Shown: positions 39,458 to 46,572 of the stretch, piece after piece
How the letters are laid out: each line of letters begins with the position of its first letter
How positions within the stretch are numbered: position 1 is the stretch's first letter
Source of the DNA: an uncultured Mailhella sp.
GTDB taxonomy: Bacteria; Desulfobacterota; Desulfovibrionia; Desulfovibrionales; Desulfovibrionaceae
Length of the DNA: 46,572 nucleotides
Reading direction: 5' to 3'
Assembly: GCA_944324085.1 (NCBI GenBank)
Contig: CALUUX010000025.1
Coordinates: 1 to 46,572 of the forward strand
Position numbers and translations under genes: made by a program
Notes under the pieces: model-generated
Database searches by the model: none
Told to the model about the DNA's origin: nothing
Seen by the model: only the letters and a program-made list of their open reading frames with translations

Positions 39458-42307
39458 ATGTACGGACACAGACTGGTGCGCGAACTGCTCGGACTGCTTT
39501 TTCTTTTCTGCGGTCTGCTTATGTTGCTCAGTCTTTGGAGCTATCATGCCGGCGATCCCACATTCAACCAGGCCGTCAGCATGGACGTTTCTTCCGTGCA
39601 TAACGCCGCGGGGCTGTTTGGAGCCTACCTGTCCGGGTTCCTTGTGGACTGTTTCGGTCTGGGATCCTTTTTATGGGTGATTTTTTTTCTTGCCGTGGGC
39701 GCGGGGCTGGTTTCCCGCTGGCTGGTGCTCAAGTGGTACCGCTGGGTGGGATACGTTCTGCTTTTCGCCTGCATGCTCGTCACGGCGTCCACGTTTGACA
39801 TCGGCGTGCACGGCATTCACGGCGGCGGTTTGTCCGGACAGTGGCTGTCGGCGTTTTCGTTTATTTTTTTCAGCCCGGTAGGCTCGTTCCTGCTGTGGTT
39901 TTTCGTTTTTCTCATCGCCATGGAGCTGTCGTTCAGCGTTTCGTGGCTGACGCTTCTCTCCTCGTTCATCGCCTGGGCGGTTAAAAAGATCCCGTCTTTC
40001 GGCACGACGTACGATCTGCCCGTGCCGCATCTGCCGGAATCGCTTCGTCGTCTGCCTGAACGACTGGCCGGCTGGCGCAAGAGCGAGGAGGGAAGAGCGC
40101 GTCCTCGTCCGGTGCTGGATATCGTTTTTGGCAGGAAAAAGGATGCGGCCTCCGTGGAGGCTCCCGTGCTCGACATTCGAACGGACGAGCCGGAAACGGA
40201 GAACTCGCCGAAGGATTCCGGCATCCGGGAGGAAGATCTCAGCGATCTGCTGCGTCTGGTGGAACGGCCGGATTCCGGCGTGAAAAAGACGCCGGAGCTT
40301 GTCGTTTTGGAGGAACCGATTCCCGTCCCCGCGCCGGTGGAAGCGGTTCCTGCCGCTGCGGCGGAGGAAGAGAAAGGCGACGCCGCGTCGGGCGACGACT
40401 TTATTCTGGAGCTAGACGATCCCGTGGAGACGCCCGCTCCGGCGCCGGTCGAAGAGAGGCCTGTCCCTGAACCGGCGCGTGAAGTCAAAGAGGAGCCCGT
40501 GACGGCCGCTTCCGCGGAAACGGTGTCTGTTGAGGAGCCCGTTGAGGAAGCGTTGCCTCCTTCCGCCATGGCCGCGATTTCCGCGACCGCGTCCTCCGGC
40601 GTCGCGGAAGATTTTCCCGCCGTGGTGCTTTCCCATCCAACGGAGGAGAACAAAAACGAAGCGGCGTCGTCCGTTCCCGCGGTCGAAGCCATCGCGCCCG
40701 CGGCGGAGCGCAAGGACGAAGCCTACGCTTCCGTGGACGTCGCCGTAGCCGGAGCCATGGCCGCGCAGAAGGAAATGGAGCCCGTCTCCATTCCCGCTCC
40801 CGCGCTGCCCAAGCGCAAGGAACTTGAGCTTCCCCCTCTGGATCTGCTTTCCCCCCTGCCGGAAGAGGATCTGGCCAGCAGACCCGACGAGATGACGCTT
40901 GCCCGGCAGGGAAACGCTCTTATCACCTGTCTCAAGAATTTCAATGTTAACGCCACGCTGGCCCGCATTACGCCCGGCCCTGTGGTGACGATGTTTGAAG
41001 TGCGTCCGGCGCCCGGCGTCAAGGCTACCCGCATCACCAATCTGGCCAACGACCTGGCCATGTCTCTCAAGGCAGTGTCCGTGCGCATGCAGGCACCCGT
41101 GCCGGGCACCGACACCGTGGGCGTGGAAGTGCCCAATGAAAAGCGCGTCACCGTGCATTTCCGGGAAATCGTGGAGAACGAGAATTTCCGGCAGGCGAAG
41201 TCGCTGCTCACCGTGGCCCTGGGCAAGGATACCGGGGGCCGTCCCGTTTCCGCCGATCTGGCCAAAATGCCGCATCTTCTGGTGGCCGGCGCCACCGGCG
41301 CGGGCAAGAGCGTCTGCCTGAACGCCATTATTCTCAGTCTGCTGTATCGGGCTCGTCCTGACGAAGTGCAGATGATTCTGGTGGATCCCAAGCGCGTGGA
41401 ACTTTCCATGTACGCGGATCTGCCTCATCTTGTGCATCCCGTGGTCACGGATATGGACCTGACCAAGAACGCGCTGCTTTGGGCCATCGACGAGATGAAC
41501 AGGCGGCTGTCGTTGTTTTCCAAGGTCAAGGTGCGCAACATTACGGGCTACAATGACCGACAGGCCCGTCTGCGGGCCGAAGTGGAGGCCGGTGGCCCCA
41601 TGCCTGTGGACGCGGAAACCGGCGAACCGGAAGACCTTTCCAATATGCCGTTCCTCGTCATCATCGTGGACGAACTGGCCGACCTCATGATGGTGAAGCG
41701 CAAGGAAGTGGAAGGGAGCATCGTTCGTCTGGCTCAGCTGGCCAGAGCGGCGGGCATTCATCTCATCATCGCCACGCAGCGGCCCAGCGTGGACGTGGTG
41801 ACGGGCATCATCAAGGCCAACTTCCCCTGCCGCATCGCGTTCAAGGTGACCAGCGGTCAGGATTCGCGCACCATTATCGACGGCGCGGGCGCGGAAAAGC
41901 TGCTCGGCATGGGCGATATGCTGTTCAAGCCCAACGGCGGCATGATTCAGCGTCTGCACGGCGCGTTCGTCAGCGATGACGAAGTGTCCGCGGTGGTGGA
42001 ATTCTGGAAGCGGCAGCAGCCCCCGAACTACAAGGTCGACTTCGCGGAATTCGGCAATGACGACGCCGATGATGCTTCCGAGGATTTCGGCCAGCCCGCT
42101 TCCCGCGGCAACGAAATCGTGGACGATCCCATCTACGCCGAAGCCGTCCAGTTCGTTCTGGACAACGGCAAGGTGTCCATTTCTCTGCTTCAGCGGCGAT
42201 TCCGCATCGGCTTCAACCGTGCGGCTCGTTTTGTGGAACAGATGGAGAAGGACGGTCTGCTCAGTCAGGCCGACGGCACGAGGCCGCGCAGCGTCGTACA
42301 TCGTTAA
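39458..42307 (+). CDS. ftsK: DNA translocase FtsK
   Basis: 949-residue septal DNA pump that clears and resolves the chromosome at division. Four hydrophobic helices fill the first ~190 residues. A long, low-complexity Ala/Pro/Glu/Val linker covers about 225-460. The RecA-type motor carries Walker A GATGAGKS (611-618), VDPKRVELS and the Walker B-like VIIVDELADLM. The last ~65 residues form the winged-helix gamma domain that reads KOPS sites (FVLDNGKVSISLLQRRFRIGFNRAARF family pattern). Start: ATG at 39458 with AAGGGG upstream; the upstream TTG at 39419 is unlikely. folD follows after 35 bases on the same strand. Confidence 0.94.
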   Translation: MYGHRLVRELLGLLFLFCGLLMLLSLWSYHAGDPTFNQAVSMDVSSVHNAAGLFGAYLSGFLVDCFGLGSFLWVIFFLAVGAGLVSRWLVLKWYRWVGYVLLFACMLVTASTFDIGVHGIHGGGLSGQWLSAFSFIFFSPVGSFLLWFFVFLIAMELSFSVSWLTLLSSFIAWAVKKIPSFGTTYDLPVPHLPESLRRLPERLAGWRKSEEGRARPRPVLDIVFGRKKDAASVEAPVLDIRTDEPETENSPKDSGIREEDLSDLLRLVERPDSGVKKTPELVVLEEPIPVPAPVEAVPAAAAEEEKGDAASGDDFILELDDPVETPAPAPVEERPVPEPAREVKEEPVTAASAETVSVEEPVEEALPPSAMAAISATASSGVAEDFPAVVLSHPTEENKNEAASSVPAVEAIAPAAERKDEAYASVDVAVAGAMAAQKEMEPVSIPAPALPKRKELELPPLDLLSPLPEEDLASRPDEMTLARQGNALITCLKNFNVNATLARITPGPVVTMFEVRPAPGVKATRITNLANDLAMSLKAVSVRMQAPVPGTDTVGVEVPNEKRVTVHFREIVENENFRQAKSLLTVALGKDTGGRPVSADLAKMPHLLVAGATGAGKSVCLNAIILSLLYRARPDEVQMILVDPKRVELSMYADLPHLVHPVVTDMDLTKNALLWAIDEMNRRLSLFSKVKVRNITGYNDRQARLRAEVEAGGPMPVDAETGEPEDLSNMPFLVIIVDELADLMMVKRKEVEGSIVRLAQLARAAGIHLIIATQRPSVDVVTGIIKANFPCRIAFKVTSGQDSRTIIDGAGAEKLLGMGDMLFKPNGGMIQRLHGAFVSDDEVSAVVEFWKRQQPPNYKVDFAEFGNDDADDASEDFGQPASRGNEIVDDPIYAEAVQFVLDNGKVSISLLQRRFRIGFNRAARFVEQMEKDGLLSQADGTRPRSVVHR

Positions 42308-42342
42308 CCCCATCGTCCGGCAAGGCCGGAAAAGGAACTGCC

Positions 42343-43200
42343 ATGATACTCGACGGTAAAGCCACGGCGGCGTCCATACGCGCCGCTTTGCGTGAAGACA
42401 TAGAACGCGACAAGGAAAGAGCCGGCCGCGCGCCTTGTCTGGCGGTCATTCTGGTGGGGGACGATCCCGCGTCTCAGGTGTATGTGCGCAATAAGGAAAA
42501 AGCCTGCGCCGACGTGGGCATAACCGCGCTTTCCTATCGGAGACCGGCCTCCATGTCTCAGAACGATCTGGAGTCGCTTATCGCCGAACTCAACGCCGAT
42601 CCCGCCGTTGACGGCATTCTGCTTCAGCTCCCGCTTCCGGAGGGCCTGGACGCCCGTCCCTGCATTGACGCCATCAGCCCCGAAAAGGACGTGGACGGCC
42701 TGACCGCCGTCAATCAGGGGCGCGTGGCCATGAACGCTCCTGGCCTTCGTCCCTGCACGCCCGCAGGCGTGCTGGCCATTCTTGATCATTACGGCATTTC
42801 CGTGAGCGGCAAGAAGGCCGTGGTCATAGGCCGCAGCAATCTTGTGGGGCGTCCCGTGGCGCTCATGCTCGGCAGCCGCGACTACAACGCTACCGTGACC
42901 ATGTGTCATTCCCGCACGCCCGATCTGGCGGCCGTGTGCCGCGAGGCCGATCTTATCGTCGCCGCGCTGGGTAAACCCCGTTTCGTCACGGCGGACATGG
43001 TTAAACCCGGCGCCGTCATCATCGACGTGGGCATCAACCGCGGCGCGGACGGCAAGCTCTGCGGCGACGTGGATTATGAGCGCGTGGCGCCTCTTGCCTC
43101 GGCCATCACGCCCGTGCCCGGCGGGATAGGTCCCATGACTATTTCCCAGTTGCTCGTCAACACGACGAAAGCCTGGAGAGCCAGGCTGCTTCACGAATAA
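42343..43200 (+). CDS. folD: methylenetetrahydrofolate dehydrogenase / cyclohydrolase
   Basis: Bifunctional folate enzyme of 285 residues interconverting 5,10-methylene-, methenyl- and 10-formyl-THF. The Y-x3-K active site is YVRNKEKAC (Tyr46, Lys50 by count from the ATG). QLPLPEGLD and the NADP motif GRSNLVGRP are present, and PGGIGPMT closes the sequence. Start: ATG at 42343, AAGGAA upstream. Probably co-transcribed with ftsK. Two terminators lie downstream. Confidence 0.95.
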   Translation: MILDGKATAASIRAALREDIERDKERAGRAPCLAVILVGDDPASQVYVRNKEKACADVGITALSYRRPASMSQNDLESLIAELNADPAVDGILLQLPLPEGLDARPCIDAISPEKDVDGLTAVNQGRVAMNAPGLRPCTPAGVLAILDHYGISVSGKKAVVIGRSNLVGRPVALMLGSRDYNATVTMCHSRTPDLAAVCREADLIVAALGKPRFVTADMVKPGAVIIDVGINRGADGKLCGDVDYERVAPLASAITPVPGGIGPMTISQLLVNTTKAWRARLLHE

Positions 43201-43225
43201 CCGTCGAATTGGTCGCGCGCGTAAG

Positions 43226-43255
43226 AAAGCCCCGCTTCTTTTGGAGCGGGGCTTT
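43226..43255 (+). terminator. terminator of ftsK-folD
   Basis: AAAGCCCCGCT (43226-43236) pairs with AGCGGGGCTTT (43245-43255), followed by ATGTT. Confidence 0.85.
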
Positions 43256-43314
43256 ATGTTCGCCGCTTTAGGCGTTGACCTCCGCGACGCGCTGGAAACG
43301 CGTTTCGACGATGC

Positions 43315-43350
43315 AAAAGGCCGCCGTCCGATTTCGGACGGCGGCCTTTT
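43315..43350 (-). terminator. terminator of pnp
   Basis: AAAAGGCCGCCGTCCG (43315-43330) pairs perfectly with 43335-43350. On the minus strand the stem ends in TTTT then GCATC. It could also stop folD read-through. Confidence 0.85.
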
Positions 43351-43386
43351 CTGAATCACGCGATGGCGGCGTTGACCCGCAACGCG

Positions 43387-45624
43387 TTAGTCTTCCTTGT
43401 GTTCACGGCGTTCGCGACGTTCGCCGCGATCACGGCGATCACCACGGCGTTCGCGATGTTCTCCTTCGCCGCGTTCGCGGCGGGCGGGACGAGCGGTGTC
43501 TTCGGGCTTCCATTCGATGCCCTGTTCTTCCAGCAGCACGGCCTTGCGGCTGGCGCGGATGCGGTCGCCGTTGATTTCGATGACCTTGACCACCATGTCT
43601 TCGCCGAGATGAGCCACGTCTTCCGTTTTTTCCACGCGGTTGGTGTCGAGCTGGGAGATGTGGACCAGGGCTTCGAGATTGGGCAGAATTTCCACGATGG
43701 CGCCGATTTCCAGAATGCGCTTGACCTTGGCATTGTAGTTTTTGCCGAGTTCCGCGTGCTGATCGTAGTAGAGCACCATTTCCTTGGCGGCCTGCATAGC
43801 CTTCTGCGTGGGCGCGAAGATGGTGATGCGTCCGGAATCTTCGATATCGATGGCCGCGCCGGTGGCGGTGGTGATGGCCTTGATGTTCTTTCCGCCGGGG
43901 CCGATGATCATGCGGATGATTTCAGGATTCACGAACACTTCCTCGTGCTGAGGCGCGTAGGGAGAAAGTTCGCGCACGGCGGGCATGGCCTTGGCCATGA
44001 CGTCGAGAATGTGCAGACGGGCCACGCGAGCCTGTTCCATGGCGCGGGCCATGACTTCCGTGGGCAGGCCGTTGATCTTGATGTCCATCTGGATGGCGCT
44101 GATGCCTTCGGCGGTGCCGGCGATCTTGAAGTCCATATCGCCCAGGGCGTCTTCATCGCCGAGGATGTCGGTGAGCACGGTGTAGGTGTCGCCGTCCTTG
44201 ATGAGGCCCATGGCCACGCCGGCCACAGGCGCGCTGATCGGAACGCCGGCGTCCATGAGAGAGAGGCATCCGCCGCACACGGCGGCCATGGAGGAGGAAC
44301 CGTTGGATTCCACGGTGTCGGACACCACGCGAATGGTGTAGGGGAAGCTTTCGGGAGAAGGCAGAACGGCCTTGAGGGCGCGTTCGGCGAGATGGCCGTG
44401 GCCGATTTCGCGGCGGGACACGCGCACGGACTTCACTTCGCCCACGGTGAAGGGCGGGAAGTTGTAGTGCAGCATGAAACGCTTGCTTTCGTCGCCGTTC
44501 AGGGTGTCGATTTTCTGCTCGTCGGAAGAGCTGCCCAGCGTGGTGACGGCAATGGTCTTGGTTTCGCCGCGGGCGAAGATGACGGAGCCGTGGGCGCGGG
44601 GAAGCACCGAGGTTTCGATTTCGATGGGGCGCACGGTCTTGGTGTCGCGGTTGTCGATGCGGGTGCCTTCGTTGATGACGCGCTGACGCACGAGCTTCTT
44701 TTCGAGGTGTTCCAGCACTTCGCCGATGGCGGCCTGGGCCACGGGATCGTCGGCGTAGCGTTCATCGGTGGCCATGAGGGCCTTCACCTTGTCCTTGACG
44801 GCCTTGCGGGCGTCCTTTCTGAGCAGCTTGTCGGGGGTGCGCAGCGCGTCTTCCATGCCGGACTTGATGGCGAGTTCTTCCACGTAGGCGAAGAGTTCGG
44901 GATCGTCCTGCTTGGGCGTGAAGTCCGTCTTGGGCTTGCCGACGAGCTTCACCAGTTCTTCCTGCGCGTCGATGAGCGGCTGGATGGCCTTGTGAGCCCA
45001 GTTCAGGCCGTCGATGAGGTCCTGTTCCTTGACGAGCTTGGCTTCGCCTTCCACCATGACCACGGCGTCGCGGGACGCGGCGAGCACGATATCCATGTCG
45101 GAACGCTTCAGCTCGTCGTTGGTGGGGTTGAGCACGAACTGGCCGTCCACGCGGCCGAGACGGGCGCCCGCCACGGGACCGGCGAAGGGAATGTTGGAAA
45201 TGCAGGTGGCCGCGGAAGCCGCGGTAATGCAGAGCACGTCGGGATCGTTTTCGCCGTCGGCGGAAATGACGGTGGCGAGCACCTGAACTTCATTGCCGTA
45301 GCCCTTGGGGAAGAGCGGACGGATGGGGCGGTCGATGAGGCGGGCCACGAGGGTTTCATGGTCGCTGGGACGGCCGATTTCGCGGCGGAAGAAGTTGCCG
45401 GGAATGCGGCCGGCGGCGTACATGCGTTCGGCGTATTCCACGGTGAGGGGGAAGAAGTCCTTGGGGGTGTCGAGCTGGGCTTCGCAAACGGTGACGAGAG
45501 CCACGGTGCCGCCGCACTGAATCCAGATGGCGCCGTTGGCCTGACGGGCCACGCGGCCCGTTTCCAGAATGATTTCTTTGCCGCCCACGGTGGCGGACAC
45601 ACGAGTGCTGTTGAGCAGACCCAT
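43387..45624 (-). CDS. pnp: polynucleotide phosphorylase
   Basis: 3'-5' exoribonuclease using phosphate, a core of RNA decay, forming a trimeric ring. 745 residues. Two RNase PH-type domains with a helical spacer are followed by KH (IIGPGGKNIKAI) and S1 (VEILPNLEALVHISQL) domains. A strongly Arg/Glu/His-rich, disordered tail of about 40 residues ends the protein; such tails vary between species and may bind RNA or partners. Start: ATG at 45624 (MGLLNSTRV) with GGAG upstream; an in-frame ATG at 45720 lies before the intercistronic hairpin and is unlikely. It follows rpsO. Confidence 0.95.
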   Translation of the reverse strand: MGLLNSTRVSATVGGKEIILETGRVARQANGAIWIQCGGTVALVTVCEAQLDTPKDFFPLTVEYAERMYAAGRIPGNFFRREIGRPSDHETLVARLIDRPIRPLFPKGYGNEVQVLATVISADGENDPDVLCITAASAATCISNIPFAGPVAGARLGRVDGQFVLNPTNDELKRSDMDIVLAASRDAVVMVEGEAKLVKEQDLIDGLNWAHKAIQPLIDAQEELVKLVGKPKTDFTPKQDDPELFAYVEELAIKSGMEDALRTPDKLLRKDARKAVKDKVKALMATDERYADDPVAQAAIGEVLEHLEKKLVRQRVINEGTRIDNRDTKTVRPIEIETSVLPRAHGSVIFARGETKTIAVTTLGSSSDEQKIDTLNGDESKRFMLHYNFPPFTVGEVKSVRVSRREIGHGHLAERALKAVLPSPESFPYTIRVVSDTVESNGSSSMAAVCGGCLSLMDAGVPISAPVAGVAMGLIKDGDTYTVLTDILGDEDALGDMDFKIAGTAEGISAIQMDIKINGLPTEVMARAMEQARVARLHILDVMAKAMPAVRELSPYAPQHEEVFVNPEIIRMIIGPGGKNIKAITTATGAAIDIEDSGRITIFAPTQKAMQAAKEMVLYYDQHAELGKNYNAKVKRILEIGAIVEILPNLEALVHISQLDTNRVEKTEDVAHLGEDMVVKVIEINGDRIRASRKAVLLEEQGIEWKPEDTARPARRERGEGEHRERRGDRRDRGERRERREHKED

Positions 45625-45741
45625 TTGGTTACTCCTGGAAGGAGACTCCGTGAAGAAAGACGAAAATTTCGCCTCTGTTCGCGGATGCTCCTTCCTCGCG
45701 TTGAGGTTGAGGGTCGTCATGAGGCCCTTTCCATGCAGGAT

Positions 45742-45769
45742 GGGGGAGCGGAATCGCTCCCGCTCCCCC
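45742..45769 (-). other. rpsO-pnp intercistronic hairpin
   Basis: GGGGGAGCG (45742-45750) pairs with CGCTCCCCC (45761-45769). No T run follows on the minus strand. In E. coli the same interval holds a terminator and an RNase III site that controls pnp; an equivalent role here is inference. Confidence 0.6.
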
Positions 45770-45790
45770 TTGTTTCCGGATCGTTCCCGA

Positions 45791-46060
45791 CTACTTGCGC
45801 AGACCGAGCTTTTCGATCAGAGCGCGGTAGCTCTGAATGTCGGTTTTCTTCAGGTAATTCAGCATCTTACGACGCTGACCGACCAGCTTGAGCAGGCCGG
45901 TGCGGGAGTGGAAGTCCTTCTTGTTGGCCTTGAAGTGGTCGGCGAGCCCGTTGATGCGGGCGGTGAGAAGGGCGATCTGAACTTCAGCGGAGCCGGTGTC
46001 GCCTTCGTGCTTGGCGAACTGGGCGATAACGGCCTGCTTCTGAGCGGAATCCATAGCCAC
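45791..46060 (-). CDS. rpsO: 30S ribosomal protein uS15
   Basis: 89-residue primary 16S rRNA-binding protein. Family sequence throughout: [33 protein letters not shown] and [13 protein letters not shown]. Start: GTG at 46060, eight bases after AGGAGG (46074-46069); the ATG at 46054 is two codons later and spaced less well. Located between truB and pnp, the widespread order. A hairpin touches its ribosome site. Confidence 0.96.
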   Translation of the reverse strand: MAMDSAQKQAVIAQFAKHEGDTGSAEVQIALLTARINGLADHFKANKKDFHSRTGLLKLVGQRRKMLNYLKKTDIQSYRALIEKLGLRK

Positions 46061-46074
46061 AGCGGTATCCTCCT

Positions 46075-46092
46075 CTCTGACGTCTGTCAGAG
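46075..46092 (-). promoter_or_regulatory. hairpin next to the rpsO ribosome-binding site
   Basis: CTCTGAC (46075-46081) pairs perfectly with GTCAGAG (46086-46092). It sits directly 5' of the AGGAGG of rpsO. S15 represses its own mRNA by binding leader structures in several bacteria; this is the natural candidate. Confidence 0.45.
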
Positions 46093-46093
46093 G

Positions 46094-46572
46094 TTAGTGG
46101 GTAAAAAGCCCCCGAAGCACTGCCCAGACAGGACGTTCCCTGTCCATGCGGGCTTCTGCCAGAGCCAGAGGCGAGCCATCCTGCGCCAGAATGAGGGCGC
46201 GTTCACCGGATTCGAAGGTTCCGAATTCCGGCAGATGGGGAACGGGCATGCCGTTTTTTAGGTGCGCTTCCTGTACTTTCCCGACGGAAATGTTTTTCCA
46301 GCCGGGTAGGGCGGCACTGATGGGCATAATCCATTCCGGCAGCCTTTCGGGCTCGGCAAGGATTTCGTCCAGCGTGTGGGCGACATCCAGGCCAAACGGG
46401 TGGCTGTATTCCCGGGTCAGTTCCGTGAGCGTGGCTCCGCACCCAAGTCGAATCCCCAAGCTGTGGGCCAGGGACCGTATGTAGGAACCGGAACTGCACG
46501 TTACCCGGAATCGCACGTCCGGCATGTTCACCCATTGAACAGAGGCGTGCGAAACATGTATGCTTTTCACCT
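46094..46572 (-). CDS. truB: tRNA pseudouridine(55) synthase, C-terminal part
   Basis: Only the last ~159 residues are in the window; the start and the catalytic Asp lie beyond 46572. The visible part has the TruB stretch VTCSSGSYIRSLAHSLG, then LGCGATLTELTREYSHPF, and a short PUA-like end. TruB makes pseudouridine 55 in the T-loop of tRNAs. Its stop is 33 bases before rpsO, so truB-rpsO-pnp is one cluster. Confidence 0.88.
   Translation of the reverse strand, partial: VKSIHVSHASVQWVNMPDVRFRVTCSSGSYIRSLAHSLGIRLGCGATLTELTREYSHPFGLDVAHTLDEILAEPERLPEWIMPISAALPGWKNISVGKVQEAHLKNGMPVPHLPEFGTFESGERALILAQDGSPLALAEARMDRERPVWAVLRGLFTH

Noticed and set aside
45625..45720. N-terminally extended pnp
   Set aside because: The extension does not match the family; MGLLNSTRV at 45624 has a good ribosome site.
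43363..45891. Very long open frame (over 800 codons) antisense to pnp
   Set aside because: Gly/His/Asp-rich shadow with no family motifs; pnp on the other strand is complete.

Overview
The window reads as chromosomal DNA of a Gram-negative, sulfate-reducer-type bacterium, most likely a member of the Desulfovibrionaceae (possibly a gut lineage). The main evidence is a Tat-exported split-Soret-type dihaem cytochrome at the left end, a protein type known from Desulfovibrio. LPS-heptose (hldD) and OpgB-like envelope genes confirm an outer membrane. Almost everything is dense, moderately high-GC housekeeping sequence. I see no rRNA, tRNA, CRISPR array, insertion sequence or prophage. The genus is an inference.

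Layout. 0-9 kb: split-Soret cytochrome (-), PepD-type dipeptidase (+), three tandem NSS-family Na+ symporters (-), and a CLC Cl-/H+ exchanger (+). 9-16.6 kb: gyrA, gyrB and dnaN (all -), then about 1.04 kb without a convincing gene that has a strong G excess on the + strand and several inverted repeats; transcription diverges from it and it is a candidate replication-origin region. 16.6-24.4 kb (mostly +): M23 peptidase, queA, a small methyltransferase (-), a chorismate-mutase-like/EPSP-synthase-like fusion that has lost most catalytic residues, a translationally coupled small coiled-coil protein, a YkgJ-type Cys-cluster protein and hldD. 24.5-29.6 kb: a low-GC OpgB/LTA-synthase-like sulfatase-fold membrane protein, a multidomain lipoprotein with rimO (-), and rdgB (+).

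29.7-33.8 kb is the most accessory-looking block: a CRP/FNR-type regulator (-), a DASS/SLC13-type anion transporter (-) that appears to start at ACG, and a divergent arylsulfotransferase-family protein (+) without a signal peptide. The two structural genes share an AT-rich control region with a perfect 11-bp inverted repeat just upstream of a consensus extended -10 promoter. I infer one regulated uptake/metabolism module for an organic or sulfated anion.

34-46.6 kb is housekeeping again: the likely operon engB-uvrD-thiL-mgsA (-), efp (+), ftsK-folD (+), and the classical truB-rpsO-pnp cluster (-), with truB cut by the window end. Convergent gene pairs are mostly separated by strong hairpin terminators. 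The best candidates for something undescribed are the degenerate AroQ-AroA fusion with its coupled small partner, and the arylsulfotransferase/DASS/CRP block.
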